A DNA stretch of 64,000 nt from Pollenia angustigena (Eukaryota; Arthropoda; Insecta; Diptera; Polleniidae), in NCBI GenBank assembly GCA_930367215.1, contig OV884060.1:209501253-209565252 (forward strand), written 5' to 3'. This document shows positions 1-10,606 of the stretch, one piece after another. The translations under genes and the position numbers were made by a program. The notes beneath the pieces are model-generated. The model made no database searches. It was not told where the DNA came from and saw nothing but the letters and a program-made list of their open reading frames with translations. The number at the start of each line of letters is the position of its first letter. The stretch's first letter is position 1.

Positions 1-54
1 GTTTGGTTTTGTTTGATCGATTAATCGAATTATTCTTAATCGGTTGACAACTCT

Positions 55-313
55 AATAGATACCATATAAGCCCCCTTCCTAAAATCACTTAAGAATACA
101 CAAATCTCATATAGATGAAGATATCTAAAAAATATTTGGCACAATGAACTTTTACATGAATCTTAACCCCCTAACATGATTTTATTCTGGCGGGTTCATG
201 ATTGTCCATGGGTCCCAAATAGGGTACACTGTCAAAATTTTGTCTTTATATGCCGTGGTGTAGGGTATTAAATGCTCGGGCTTGATGGACTTTACATTCT
301 TCCTTGTTTTGTT
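55..313 (+). repeat. 3' part of a mini-me-like repeat (variant B)
   Basis: The end of this segment (GGTGTAGGGTATTAAATGC, then CGGGCTTGATGG and a CTTGTTTT tail) matches the end of the full variant B copy at 43728-43785. The earlier part resembles 59750-59880. The 5' half with the GTCY repeat is absent or lies before the window. Non-coding. Confidence 0.5.
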
Positions 314-612
314 TTTGTTGTCATTGAATAAAAAAGTGTTATGAATTCTAACTATGTATGCTCTTTTATTTTATAGCGAAATTTTGGTACAATTTATGTG
401 AATTTGGTACAATTTTGCCATTTAGACGTTACAATTTTAGAATTTCCAGATCCCAACAGTGCCGTGGTTATAAATAACTTAGTGAATCATATAGTGGTTA
501 GTGCAAACATCAAAATGTGTGGTTAAAGTAAACACTTTTTAAAGTGTTAAAAGTTAGTGAATTGCACTACTGAAGTGTAATTTATTTAGTGAGAGTTTTG
601 CCACTTACAAAT

Positions 613-844
613 ATAAATCGTTTAACAAGAGAAGAACGCGTTAAAATAATTAAAACTTACTACAAAAGTGTTGGTTTGAACCACTGGCCACTATTCCAGC
701 ATCACGGGGTATTTATGGTCGCCATAGTCAACCTTCTGTGCAAACAATTGGCAAGATTATAAAGACATTTGAAGATACTGGAAGCGTTAAAGATGTGGTA
801 AGACCTGGGCATCGTCGCAATGTGCGCACTGCCGAAAATATCGT
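613..844 (+). pseudogene. rosa-type mariner transposase, N-terminal helix-turn-helix remnant
   Basis: The translation starts with NRLTREERVKIIKTYYKS, with ATA where the ATG should be. After one frameshift near 688 it continues as GRHSQPSVQTIGKIIKTFED and TGSVKDVVRPGHRRN. This is the paired-like DNA-binding half of a Tc1/mariner transposase, closest to the rosa-type copies elsewhere in the window. It is the only mariner fragment here that keeps the helix-turn-helix. It is cut at 845 by a TA-flanked MITE. If that MITE and one TA are removed, the frame stays open for about 30 more codons (1760-1860), though I cannot align those residues to the family. Confidence 0.7.
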
Positions 845-846
845 TA

Positions 847-1757
847 CACGCAAAGAAAAAACATGGTTGTGGTAAACATATTCTAAGAGCAACATATTAT
901 GATAAGATTCATGATTGTAGTCACCATATTAAGATTATTATTGAATCATATAATGGCTAAATATATTCGTACTACTACATCATAATATTTTTCCCTTAAT
1001 CATATTATCATTCTGTTAATCGTAATAAGTTAAGAAGAAATCATATTATTGTCATGTAAATCATAATAAGTTAAGAAGTAATCATATTAACATCATGTTA
1101 ATCATAATAAATTTAGAAGCAATCATATTATGATACAGCTCCTTTAATAACTGTCAAACAATACAAAATAAATTAAAATTTTTATGTAATGATTTTTTTA
1201 TTTTGTGACTTTTTACAATTTTTCTTGATGTAAATAAAATAGCGGAGTTCAATATTTGTTGTTGAATTTAACTACGATATTTTGCACTATTAATTATAAT
1301 TTTATTTTAATTTCTTTAAATTTATTATTTTTTATGGTAATTTATCTTGTTTAACCGCTCACATATAAAACAAACTACACAACAGATTCAAAATAATTTT
1401 ACAAATGGCGCTTGCATAATATTATTAGAGTAAAAATAGTTTGATTGCATCTTAAACATAATATGATAAATGTATAGAAAGTTATCATGTTATGGCTATT
1501 AAATATCATGATATGGTTGTGGGTAATATAATATGTTTTGAAAGTTATCATAATTTAGTTGTTAGAAAAATAATTATTTTTCGGTCAACAATACTCAAAT
1601 TTATAATTGCGATAAACATTGATATGTTTACAGTAACTATAATATTGTTGTTATTAAATAAAAAATAACAATTATTTGTGTACGACAACAATATATTGTT
1701 ACAACAAACATAGTGTTGTTGCCGTAACCATGCCCAACCATATTTTTTCTCTGCGTG
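847..1757. mobile_element. TA-flanked MITE, CACGCAGAG-tip family, copy 1
   Basis: The terminal inverted repeats are CACGCAAAGAAAAAACATGG and its near complement ending CTCTGCGTG, each flanked by TA (845-846 and 1758-1759). The interior is a dense run of ATCATATTATG-like words on both strands. A second copy lies in opposite orientation at 25265-26393. No coding capacity. It interrupts a mariner remnant. Confidence 0.75.
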
Positions 1758-1759
1758 TA

Positions 1760-2925
1760 GAAACGTTGCCGTCAATTCAGAGCGCTATGAAAACCGACTT
1801 TGTTTTGTTAAGAAAAAAAGGACACCTAAGTTCAATTTGTTTTACAACCCCAATAGGTAAAACTATATTTCCTTAAGCAACAAACTCTCCGAAATTTTAG
1901 TTTTCAAATATTATACTATAGAGAAGAGAGAAAAACTTTAGTTTTTTTATACAATTTTTCGATCTTGAAAATGTTATATAGATTTTAAATTGAACTATAA
2001 GAAAAGTTAAGCTTGTATCGAAAGTCTCCGCATAATAGTTTTTTGGAGAAAAGTATTTAATAATAAATTTTTTTATAACCTCTAAATATTTTTATACGTA
2101 ATTCCCTTAATATTGGAGTATTTGGTTTTCTCAATTTTAATATTATTGTTTTGTATATGTATGAATGTATATTTTTGTTTAATAGTATATTTTGTAATAT
2201 GTTAACTTTTGCTTTGCCTTGTAATGTTTTCGGTTTTGTGTATTTATTTCTTTTGCTTGTAAATCTATGTAAAATATGTATGTTTTCAAAAAAAGTACTA
2301 ATATATAAAATAAATTTCGTTTTGTTTTTTTTCCCATTCTTTTGGTTTGGTCTCCTTTTGGTTTAAATTTGTTTTTGGACACATTGTATTAGTTAAATTA
2401 TTTATGTTTTTTTATTTTTATAAATATTATTTTACTCTAAAACAAGAAGGACATTAAAAAAATGCGTTTAAAAAAGAGAATACTTAAAGTTTCACGAACC
2501 TTTTCTTAAAATTGTATGTTAAAAACTTTTAAGCAAATAAAATTTTAACTTTTCAGAATGCAAAATTTAATCTTTATTTTAAAGGAAATAATATTTTCAA
2601 TGCGGATTCAATTTCAAATACGAAAGCAAAATGACAATTTGGTACTCTCTATCACTTTCTCAAGAGTTTTTGAAGATGAAGCAATACTGGCAATACAAAT
2701 GAAAGATGCCACAGATTGAAAATGTAAATGAATTAGGACGATTTGCAAAAGAAAAAATAAATGCGAAAAACAGATGCGCAAAAGCATTAAACAGTCAACT
2801 CACACGGGGACTTTTACGACGTCAATTTTTGTTTGTGACGACCTGTGTAGAAAATAAAGAGGGTTAAGAAAAAAGACTCGGTTTGCGTTTTTCATTTCGT
2901 TTTTTTAAACCCTTTACCACACGTG
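1760..2925. other. AT-rich stretch, nothing recognised
   Basis: Very AT-rich DNA with poly-T runs. Short open frames on both strands have biased, low-complexity composition (Phe/Leu/Lys) and match no family I know. I see no terminal repeats. Confidence 0.4.
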
Positions 2926-3206
2926 GTAGAAAATTACCCAATAAAAACTAATGTGTTGAGTAATCAGAAAATCATGAAGGCACTACTTACAATTCTACTG
3001 AAAGAACCAATGAATTTTACAAGGCATGTCCCAAAATGAACGCATTTAAAATTAAATCATAATTTTTTTTACTTAAATACATCCAGAAAAAAGTAATTAT
3101 AGAAGTTGTTATACATGTAGTTATAGAAGAAAGCTACTAAATTATGAGTTAAAGAAGCTATTCGTTTTGAAATAGTAAGCGAAGTTTTTACTGGGTAATT
3201 TCTACA
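2926..3206. repeat. Inverted-repeat segment, possible small MITE
   Basis: The 23-bp arms at 2926-2948 and 3184-3206 are near-perfect inverted repeats (GGTAGAAAATTACCC against TGTAGAAATTACCC). The right arm abuts the A-rich tail of the LINE fragment that follows. No target duplication was found. Confidence 0.35.
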
Positions 3207-3207
3207 A

Positions 3208-4736
3208 TATTTTTTTTTACTTTGAGCCAACACTCAGGGGATGCCCCCTACTAATGCAATGCATTGTGTTGGAATTAGGAAAATAGGTTATGGGGAGAAG
3301 GAAATAGAGATTAATGTTTGTGGACATTTAATTTGAATTTTTCCAAATTGTAGCCGACTGGGAAGACTCTTGCCGAGAGTCTATTCCACATACGGCTATT
3401 TCGACCAAGAAACGAATTTTAACTGTAATGCGTTGTGCGATACATTGGACAGTCGACAACAAACGGATGTGAGCTGCTGGAAAGGCAAGTACTACGGGCA
3501 TGCAGCCGCGTCTCAGGGATGAGTTCGCCCATCTCAGCTGAACATCTTTCGTGGTAATATCGATAGAACAATGCCGCACAGCCCACATTCCGACGATGCT
3601 CCAAAGAGTCAATAGAGCTGGATACCCTACTGTCATTGATGAGGTTCAACGCACTCCTTTGCACCCGATCCAGAAGCTTCAAGATATACCTTGAAGTGGT
3701 GTTCGAAAATAAACACTAAATATCGTTTTTTAATGTTCGGTTCGGTAAATTTGTGGAAAACACAAACGCTAATAGTGTTTGTGTAGAAAATCATTAAAAA
3801 AATAACGTTTCCCTTTAGTCATCTTTCGAACACAAAAATATTACTGTTTTTATCAAACTCAACAAAAGATGTGAACATTTAATTCCGTTCGGTTTGTTTT
3901 GAAAATCCACAAACTTCAATGTGTTCGGTTCGGCTCGTTAATGTTCGTCCCTTTTGGCTGGAAAAAAACATTTTTTACAAAAACAAAATACACACACGAA
4001 AAAACATTATAGAACATTAAAATATAATTTTTGTCTACAGTATCACTACAATTGTTCTGTTTTTTAACGAAGAACCGAACATTATATAAAGTTAAGAACG
4101 GTATTAAGGGTTGTGTATGTCTACACAATCACTAAAAAATAGATATCGTTTCTGGGTGTATGAGCCTAACGTTAAATAATGTACTGTTTATTTTCGAACA
4201 CTGCCTTGAAGCACCTGCCCAGATATGGGAGTTGTATTCCATTGTCGGTCGGATATAGGCGGTATAAATAGTGAAGAGATCAGACGGAGTGAAATAGTTC
4301 TTGCACCATTATAAGAAACCAAGACACTTAAATGCTTCTTTCGACAATCGAAAGATATGTTGGTTCCAACGAACATCACATTGAATTTCATGCCCAGAAC
4401 ATCAAAAGTGTCTGATTTCACAATAGCTATACCACCCATGGATACAGATGGCGCTGACTCCACAAGATGTCTGTGGGTCAACATGCAACATTGGGTCTTA
4501 CGAGCGTTAAAATCGACCATATTCGCAAGACCTCACTCGGAGATTGTCGTAAGGTCAATATGAGTGTGTCATTCATATTCCGTCTCATAGCTTCAACCTC
4601 AGTAAGGCTTGGTCTATGATCAAAGGAAAATTAATGACAAATGCTGATGTCATCTGCGAAAGAATAGATAGGATTGGAAGTAAGACACAGGGGGTCATTA
4701 AGAAAAATAAGAAAAAGTCTAGGAAAAAGAACAGAG
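3208..4736 (-). pseudogene. Non-LTR retrotransposon ORF2 fragment (CR1/Jockey-like reverse transcriptase)
   Basis: On the minus strand, 4736-4212 carries reverse-transcriptase motifs LGSVLFPRLFLIFLNDPL and SFADDISICH (the FADD form of the catalytic box) and part of the thumb. After the insertion at 3697-4203, 3688-3311 continues with LLDRVQRSALNLINDSR, FYRYYHERCSAEM, FVVDCPMYRTTHYS and RMWNRLSARVFPVGY. That last part is the conserved C-terminus of insect CR1/Jockey-type ORF2, ending at a stop near 3311. There is one in-frame TAA in the C-terminal block and frameshifts elsewhere. An A-rich 3' tail lies at 3208-3220. It is 5'-truncated and dead. Confidence 0.75.
3697..4203. mobile_element. hAT-type MITE (AGTGTTCGAAAATAAAC tips), copy 1
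   Basis: 507-bp element with terminal inverted repeats close to CAGTGTTCGAAAATAAAC and an exact 8-bp duplication CCTTGAAG (3689-3696 and 4204-4211). It splits the reverse-transcriptase pseudogene, and the two halves rejoin if it is removed. An 8-bp duplication with CAGTG tips is the hAT signature. The interior contains many GTTCGGTTC-like words. Related copies: 10607-11397, 13202-14769 and a scrap at 55455-55497. Confidence 0.88.
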
Positions 4737-5045
4737 CCAAGCATCTTGGTTAGCAATTCACAACATCGGACAAAATGTGGACGGGATTGAACAAGAGGGC
4801 GTGGAACTTTTTGCAAATACATTAAAGATTGCTGTATATCTGGAGTACGGAAAGAGTCAAAGTTTCCAAATTAGGTGCAAGCATTTTGGTTATCAATTCA
4901 CAACATCTGACAACATGTGGCCGGGATTAGACAAGTGGGCATGGCACAACATTGATTTAATTATATCTTTCTGCTATTATCCCAACATGATGAAGGGTAA
5001 GTAAGATTCTTCATAGCCGAATATAGCACTTTTACTTGTTATATT
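4735..5045 (+). repeat. mini-me-like repeat, 3' segment (variant C)
   Basis: Two internal near-repeats (GCATCTTGGTTAGCAATTCA and GCATTTTGGTTATCAATTCA) match the segment at 23820-24020. The end (TAGCCGAATATAGCAC then ACTTGTT) matches the mini-me-like 3' ends at 19850 and 22290. Non-coding. Confidence 0.5.
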
Positions 5046-5139
5046 TCTCTTTGAACTTGTTCTTGTTACGTTATAAAAAATGTCGTGTGCGTCAATGGAA
5101 CATTCTGTATCAATGAATCCGGAACGCAACGTCACGTTC

Positions 5140-5361
5140 ACGTAACAGTTCCTTTTTATACATAAGCTTGGTAAGGAAAAATTAACCAATGATCCGCATC
5201 GTATACGTAAGAGTTACGAGGCTTTTTATTGTATCAGGTTCATCCGCAATGTAACGTCGTAACTTTTTGTTTACGAAACAGTATCTTTTTATACATAAGC
5301 TTGGTAAGGAAAACGGAACAGCTGATCCGCAACGTATACGTTCACGTAACAGTAACGAGGC
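5140..5361. repeat. Two-copy direct repeat, period about 135 bp
   Basis: The phrase TTTTTATACATAAGCTTGG followed by TAAGGAAAA occurs at about 5151 and 5285. Each copy is followed by GATCCGCA(A/T)CGTATACG and a GTTACGAGGC-like ending. ACGT-containing words are unusually dense. Origin unknown. Confidence 0.6.
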
Positions 5362-5793
5362 CTTTAGTGAGTAACAAATAGGGGGTGGTTTTAAACATTT
5401 TAATCAAGTACGATCAGGCACTAACATTTTATATTGCAATCACGTTCAATCTCTTTAAGGCATGTTTACAATTTAAAGAATTCACAATTACGAGTGTTTC
5501 CTGCGTAAATTGCGCATGACAAGAACAATTAATGGCAAGTGCACACTTGTAACAAAAAGTGCTTGCTTGTGGGTTAATTTTCTTTAAAGTTCTTTATTTA
5601 TGAGGAAAATTTAAAGTAGCAAACTTCAGATGTTCAAAGAAAACTAGAAATATGTATTTTAATTAAAATTATTAGGAGCTATTAAATACTTAAACAAAAA
5701 CAATTTAAAAAAATTAAAATGGAAATTTAGAAACTGATTTAAAATTTCATTAAAACATTAAATAAATTTTTTTTCGTCAATTGTTAAATAAAA
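5362..5793. other. AT-rich gap, nothing recognised
   Basis: No open frame, terminal repeat or RNA signature seen. Confidence 0.3.
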
Positions 5794-5976
5794 TCTGTGG
5801 GATTTTGACAAAACATCTTAAGTCAAATTTTCTTTGAAAAAATATTTTTGTTTACGTTTTTAAAATTGTCTTAAATGTTTTTAATATTTTATAAAAATGA
5901 TTTTCTTACCGACTTTTTTTAAAAACTTTTTTGCTATATTATCTCAACTTAAGATGTTTTGTCAAAATTCCACAGA
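5794..5976. mobile_element. Small MITE with long terminal inverted repeats
   Basis: 183-bp segment whose ends, TCTGTGGGATTTTGACAAAA and its complement, pair over about 28 bp through CATCTTAAGT. No target duplication is certain. Superfamily not assigned. Confidence 0.55.
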
Positions 5977-6189
5977 AATTAAACATTCTTTTTAAATTCG
6001 TAGACATCTTTCATAACTAACAAAAGCATAAAACATTAATAAAGTAAAGATTGGAACAAGACGTTATTATGTACAAGGTGGCAGCAATACTACAACAACC
6101 ACAAAAACAGCAGAGTTTTCTTGCATTGCACTCTTAAGGGTCAAATAAACGACACACACAGTTTGACAACACCCTGCAAATACATAAAA

Positions 6190-7105
6190 TGGGTGATTTT
6201 TTAAGAGCTATAGGAAAGTTTGAAAAAAAGAACACATAAAATTCAGAAAAATGCATGAAATCTTTATTTGAGTCGATAGTACGGTCCATATAATTTAATG
6301 TTTGAAGATTATTTCATGCAAATGTTGACCGTGACTGCGCCTCAAATGGTCCATCCGCTTAGTCCAATTTTGGCATACTCTTTCCAACATTTCGGCCGGT
6401 ATCTCATGAATAAATGCTTCAATATTGTCTTCCCAATGCGTCAATTGAAGCGGGCATGTGTGTATAGACATGAGCTTTAACATAGCCCCACAAAAAATAG
6501 TCTAATTGCGTTAAATCGCACGATCTAGGCGGCCAATTGACCGGTCCCGAACGTGAAATAAAATGTTCACCGAACTCGCCTCTCAATAAGTCCATTGTTA
6601 AGCGTGCTGTGTGGCATGTGGCACCGCCTTATTGAAACGACATGTCAAGCTCTTGCATTAAGGGCAAACAAAAGTAGGATATCATCTCATGGTAGCGCTC
6701 ACCATTCACAGTTACGTTACGATTCGCATCATCTTTGAAGAAGTACGGTCCAATGATGCCACCAGCCCATAAACCGCACCAAACTGTGACTTTTTATGGA
6801 TGCATTGGTAGCACTTGCAAGGCTTCTGGCTGATCTTCACTCCAAAATCGACAATTCTGCTTATTAACGTACCCATTGAGCCAAAAATTAGCTTCGTCAC
6901 TGAACACAAGAAGCGCGCGATGAACTTTCTTAACAGAGCACGCATTTTGATAATAAAATTCAATAATTTACAAACGATGAGTAAGACGATTCATGGTTAA
7001 ATTATAGACCAAACTGAAGATGTTTGACAGTGAAACAAAACACGAAACGTGCGTCAGCTGTTTAAACCAGTGTTGCCAGAAAGATAAAAGCTAAAAAATC
7101 ACCCA
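6190..7105 (-). mobile_element. rosa-type mariner element, subfamily 1, copy A
   Basis: Bounded by inverted repeats GGGTGATTTTTTAAGAGCT and its partner (GGGTGATTTTTTAGCTTTT on the other end). It contains a broken transposase (6295-6994). A paralogue with the same ends lies at 37794-38706. Confidence 0.8.
6295..6994 (-). pseudogene. rosa-type (DD41D) mariner transposase pseudogene
   Basis: DDE transposase of the rosa branch of Tc1/mariner. It starts MNRLT at 6994; the N-terminal 30 residues (IIEFYYQNACSVKKVHRALL) run straight into VFSDEANFWLNGYVN, so about 110 residues including most of the DNA-binding domain are missing. Downstream are KVTVWCGLWAGGIIGPYFF, VNGERYHEMIS and VNWPPRSCDLTQLDYFLWGY. 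The second catalytic motif reads FQ-stop-GGATCHTA, so Gln became a stop and the catalytic Asp became Gly. Other stops follow. Inactive. Confidence 0.82.
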
Positions 7106-7287
7106 TTATAAAAGAATAAATAAAAGCTGGGTTATATGGTCCTGCCCTAGGACATCGTAATTTTAAATAGACCATGTTTTTTCGATACGTTTGGGTTACT
7201 TTTGGACTGGTCCTATTATTTGCAGGGCAACAACAACAAGCTGCCGTATTAAAAAAAAATTTTAATTTAATAAAGGTTAACAAAACA

Positions 7288-7415
7288 ATGAAAGTTTTCT
7301 TTCAGAAAGTCCGAGTTTATTGACGAGAGGGGAGAGAATAATAGCCTGTTCTCTTCCCCTATCACCCATAAACTCAGACTTTCTGAAAGAAAACTTTCAT
7401 AGTGTGAACCCAGAC
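7288..7415. repeat. Foldback remnant of the CTGGGTTCACACTATG family
   Basis: Arms of about 33 bp (ATGAAAGTTTTCTTTCAGAA against its complement) surround a short spacer. The right arm ends GTGTGAACCCAGAC, the tip of the 40690-41260 element. The left tip is missing. Confidence 0.55.
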
Positions 7416-7464
7416 ATTATAAATGTTTGTCAAATTAAAAAATCGTTTTTGAATTTGGGGTAAG

Positions 7465-7508
7465 ATGTTTGTGTAAATATTAAAAATTTTTAATATTCAC
7501 ACAAACAT
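7465..7508. repeat. 44-bp near-perfect palindrome
   Basis: ATGTTTGTGTAAATATTAAA and the following bases pair with the next 22 bases with one mismatch and no spacer. It may be the core of an unidentified foldback repeat. Confidence 0.6.
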
Positions 7509-7519
7509 GCTCCATAATT

Positions 7520-8230
7520 TTTTCGTATGTATGTGTAAACGTTTGTGTGGTTTGTTTGGCCCTTAATATTTTCATATGTTTGTGTAGCCGTTGGTGTGGT
7601 TTGTTTGGCTCTTTAGTGTTTACGGCTCGAAATATCAAGCATTTGTAACAAAACATTGTAAAACCAAAACAAATTGGTTTTGAACTGTCAAAGTCGCTTC
7701 CGTTTCGCTGCCACCTGATATAAATACGCCTTGAATTGGGCTAATTGCTAAAATATTAAATTTTTGTTTTAGTTACTTTAGATAATCTTAGGAATTTTTA
7801 TTTTTTTTTCTCAATTCAAACTTAATATTTAATTAAAATTTAATCAATAGATAACTAATTAAAATATCTTATTTTGTAATATCAACGACTAGTTTTTTAT
7901 ACAAGTATAATTTCTTTAAAATTATTTTCTTTCTTATGATTCAAATTTGTATATAATAAATTTTTCTATAAATATTTTTGCTATTACTACTAAATAAAGA
8001 CTAGATGCAATTAAAATTTTTGCCTTTTTCTCAATTTTTGTTGTTTTTTTTTTGGTTTTTATGCTTTCCAAATAGTTTTTTGTTTTGTTTGGAAACAAAT
8101 TCTAAAACAAACATTAAAATGCAATAAATAAATGTTAGTAATTTAGCTTAAATAAATAAATTTAGTTAAATGTATCATTTGTTTATCTCTAGTTGTTTTT
8201 TTCTTTTTAATATATATATAAAGCTATTAT
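7520..8230. other. AT-rich DNA downstream of the kinase gene
   Basis: Two GTTTGTGTGGTTTGTTTGGC-like phrases at 7540-7610, then AT-rich sequence. No coding or mobile-element signature was found. Confidence 0.3.
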
Positions 8231-8241
8231 TTTAGTTATTC

Positions 8242-8247
8242 TTTATT
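8242..8247 (-). terminator. Dgk: Candidate poly(A) signal of the diacylglycerol kinase gene
   Basis: AATAAA on the minus strand, about 100 bp downstream of the stop codon at 8347-8349. The 3' UTR between them has balanced composition with no repeat signature. Other A-rich hexamers follow further downstream, so the cleavage site is not fixed. Confidence 0.5.
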
Positions 8248-8346
8248 TTGGACGGTGGTTTCTGTAAAATGTGCTGGAGTAGTAATTGTTGTAGTATAAT
8301 GTTGTTCGCGACGCATTATGGAACTGGTTGACACACTGCGCCTAAA

Positions 8347-8436
8347 TCAGCTGCACAGCATGTTAAAGAAACCTTTTCCCTTTTCAGATCGGGGGGCCAT
8401 TAACATAGGAACTTGATTTTTGTGGGTGACTTTGAT
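8347..8436 (-). CDS. Dgk: Type I diacylglycerol kinase, last coding exon
   Basis: Diacylglycerol kinase phosphorylates diacylglycerol to phosphatidic acid and so ends DAG signalling at membranes. This terminal exon follows a CTTTCAG acceptor (AG at 8437-8438) and reads IKVTHKNQVPMLMAPRSEK then GKGFFNMLCS and a TGA stop. The IKxTHKNQxPML motif closes the accessory domain (DAGK_acc) of type I enzymes. It joins the upstream exon (10193-10374, ending PCT) in phase 0 across a 1756-bp intron, giving PCT-IKVTHKNQ. No frameshift or stop, so this looks functional. The symbol follows the fly type I kinase and rests on recognised similarity only. Confidence 0.9.
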   Translation of the reverse strand: MKVTHKNQVPMLMAPRSEKGKGFFNMLCS

Positions 8437-8567
8437 CTGAAAGAGGAATTAGGAAATTAATTAATAAAAAATTAAGAGAAAATGTCTAAAATTATGTACA
8501 AATATATTTCTGATATCTTAGAAAACTATTTTAAAAAACTAATTGTAGTGGGGAATGTTAGAAAAAA

Positions 8568-8795
8568 TAAACACACTGTTAATTGTTGGTATTTTGTTTA
8601 AGCTTTGATATCGTTGCATATAAGACTTTTCGAGTGTTTGCAATTCTCATTCACTCTGAAGTTTTGTTTGCTAATAGTTATCTTTGGCTTTTCTAAAATT
8701 TTTTAGGGAATGTTTTCTGATGATCGGGCCTAAGCATCCAGTGAAATGCGCATAGAAACTACCTTATCCCTCAACAATAAATATAAGTGTATTTT
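8568..8795. mobile_element. MITE with TAAACACACTG / TTATTGTTG tips, copy 1
   Basis: The ends TAAACACACTGTTAATTGTTG and CAACAATAAATATAAGTG are inverted. The interior shares TTTTCTGATGATC, GGCCTAAGCA, CCAGTGAAATGCGCATAGAA and CCCTCAACAATAAA with the second copy at 9474-10112. It lies in the last intron of the kinase gene. Confidence 0.6.
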
Positions 8796-8798
8796 AAT

Positions 8799-9128
8799 CC
8801 AAATTTTTAATATTTTTTTTAATTAGGCTTTAGTTCATCAAATTTAATTTTCATTAAATTATTTTTATGAAGAAAGGAATTTTACAGCATGAAAATTAAT
8901 TAAAAATGTTATTGATAATCTTTCATTCTTGACCGTGGCCGGGGCTCGAACCCTGGCCGGCAGCTTACCATGACATGTTTCGATCGCAATTTGCCGTCTT
9001 ACACTCGCAGCCATCGACGACTGCTGACGTCAATAGTCAAACATCAATTCTTAAACCAAATTGTATTTTAATCTTTGGTAAATCGAAATTTGCTTTTCTG
9101 AATGATTATCCATTTTAATTGATTTTAC
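8799..9128 (-). mobile_element. tRNA-derived SINE, copy 1 (minus strand)
   Basis: Read on the minus strand, a GTCGTCGATGGCTGCGAGTG head is followed by GGTTCGAGCCCC, a clear pol III B box (GGTTCGANNCC), then a shared AT-rich 3' body (AATTTTCATG, TAAAATTCCTTTC). Copies: 17030-17330, 17612-17965 and the dimer at 37163-37480. The A box is only approximate. Confidence 0.68.
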
Positions 9129-9473
9129 ATGTTTTCTCCTTACTTCTGTTTTCTCGTACTTTTTGTCAAGAATTCCTTTTGAAGTCCAAAGTACATTTTT
9201 TGTTTTGTCATTTTTGTCTTTCTTTATTTATCAAATATGAAAAATTGGGAATTTCTAAGGAAATTAATAATAAACTTAATAATAAACTTTGTATTCCCGA
9301 AAATAACTTTGATAATATAATTGCATGTGCCCGTGCAAAAAACTGAATTGGCAATTTGTTGTTTTCTTACGTAGACAATATAATGAAGCAGTTTGTTTTT
9401 TCTTTTAACCCACTTACAACTACAATTCGAGTCGGAAAGAACCCAACCGATTGTAGGGGGATACAAGAAAAGC
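9129..9473. other. AT-rich intronic gap
   Basis: Holds a phrase (ATTTATCAAATATGAAAAAT then TGGGAAT) at 9225 that recurs at 10108. Nothing else recognised. Confidence 0.3.
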
Positions 9474-10112
9474 TAAACTCACTGTTTATTGTTGTTGTTT
9501 TGTTTAAACTTTGATATTGTTACAAGTAAGACTTATGGCCAATTTTCAAGATCGATATTAAAACACATTTATTTTTAAAATCGTTTTAAATACAAAATTA
9601 TCTTCTTCTCTAAAAACTTAAGTGAAACTTAAGTCACCGATGTGGTACACTTAATTTCAACTTAAGTTTCCATTGTAATATTTTAGCAAGGTGGCCTCAA
9701 TATCACAACAATACAGCAACAACAGGCAAAGCATTAACAGTCAGCTGTTTTTTGAGACCACCTTGTAAATAAATACCCTTTTTTATATTTTTTTCTGTAT
9801 TTAGTAGTGCTACCATACTTTTATCTTAATTAAATAAGACTTTTCAAATAAAACTCAAAAACCAATCTGTATTTAAATACGATTTAAGTTTGTTATGAAA
9901 ATTAACTTAATATAGATTTAAATAACTATCCTGAAAATTGGGCATTCGAGTGTTTATAATTCTTATTCGCTTAAGGGTTTTATTTGTTTAAAACATTTTT
10001 AGCTTTTCTCAAATCTTTGGAAAAGGTTTTCTGATGATCTGGCCGGCCTAAGCAACCAGTGAAATGCGCATAGAAGCTAGCTTTCCCTCAACAATAAACT
10101 TCAGTGTATTTA
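9474..10112. mobile_element. MITE with TAAACACACTG / TTATTGTTG tips, copy 2, interrupted
   Basis: Same ends and interior as 8568-8795, but split after AGTAAGACTTA. The missing continuation TTCGAGTGTTTATAATTC resumes at 9945, so 9536-9944 is a later insertion. Confidence 0.6.
9536..9944. mobile_element. 409-bp insertion with TGGCCAATTTTCA tips
   Basis: Ends TGGCCAATTTTCA and TGAAAATTGGGCA are inverted. The uninterrupted relative at 8568-8795 shows the empty site. A clear target duplication is not visible. Confidence 0.6.
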
Positions 10113-10192
10113 TCAAATATGAAAAATTGGGAATGTAGCACGTCATACGGAAATCGTATTAATAATATGATATTTTATATCTAAAGACATAC

Positions 10193-10374
10193 CGTGCAGG
10201 GCTGTTGCATCCATGGTTCACCATCAATTTGCATTGGAAATGTTTTACGCGTTTTTATGATTACCTCACAACATTGGGCTAATCTACGTCCGGAAGCCCT
10301 TAGACCGGTGCGTACCTGGCCCATGTGTAAGCAGTTTTCCAGGCCTATAACTTCAATTAAACGATCACCAAAAT
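10193..10374 (-). CDS. Dgk: Type I diacylglycerol kinase, penultimate coding exon
   Basis: 182-bp exon with acceptor TTTTAG (AG at 10375-10376) and donor GTATGT (GT at 10191-10192). It encodes [38 protein letters not shown] and [18 protein letters not shown]. These are the diagnostic blocks of the accessory domain in type I kinases; the vertebrate counterpart has LEVVGLEGAMEMGQ and [14 protein letters not shown]. The first two bases complete an Asp codon begun by the single G left by the exon at 14836-15064, and the exon ends in phase 0. No stop or frameshift. Confidence 0.93.
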
Positions 10375-10606
10375 CTAAAATTGAAAACAAGTAAAATTAA
10401 ATTTAGTTAACAAAATTAATTTACACATGAAAAAAAAACTGTATTCGGTCATTTATAAATTGACTTTTCGACTTAGTTTAATTAATACTATGATCACACT
10501 TGGGTTTGTAAACGCGTTTAAGCACCTCGAACGTGATTAAGCTTTAATCACATCAAAATCGAAATGATTAACGATACATTGAAATGATTTGTTAATCACT
10601 TCAAAT

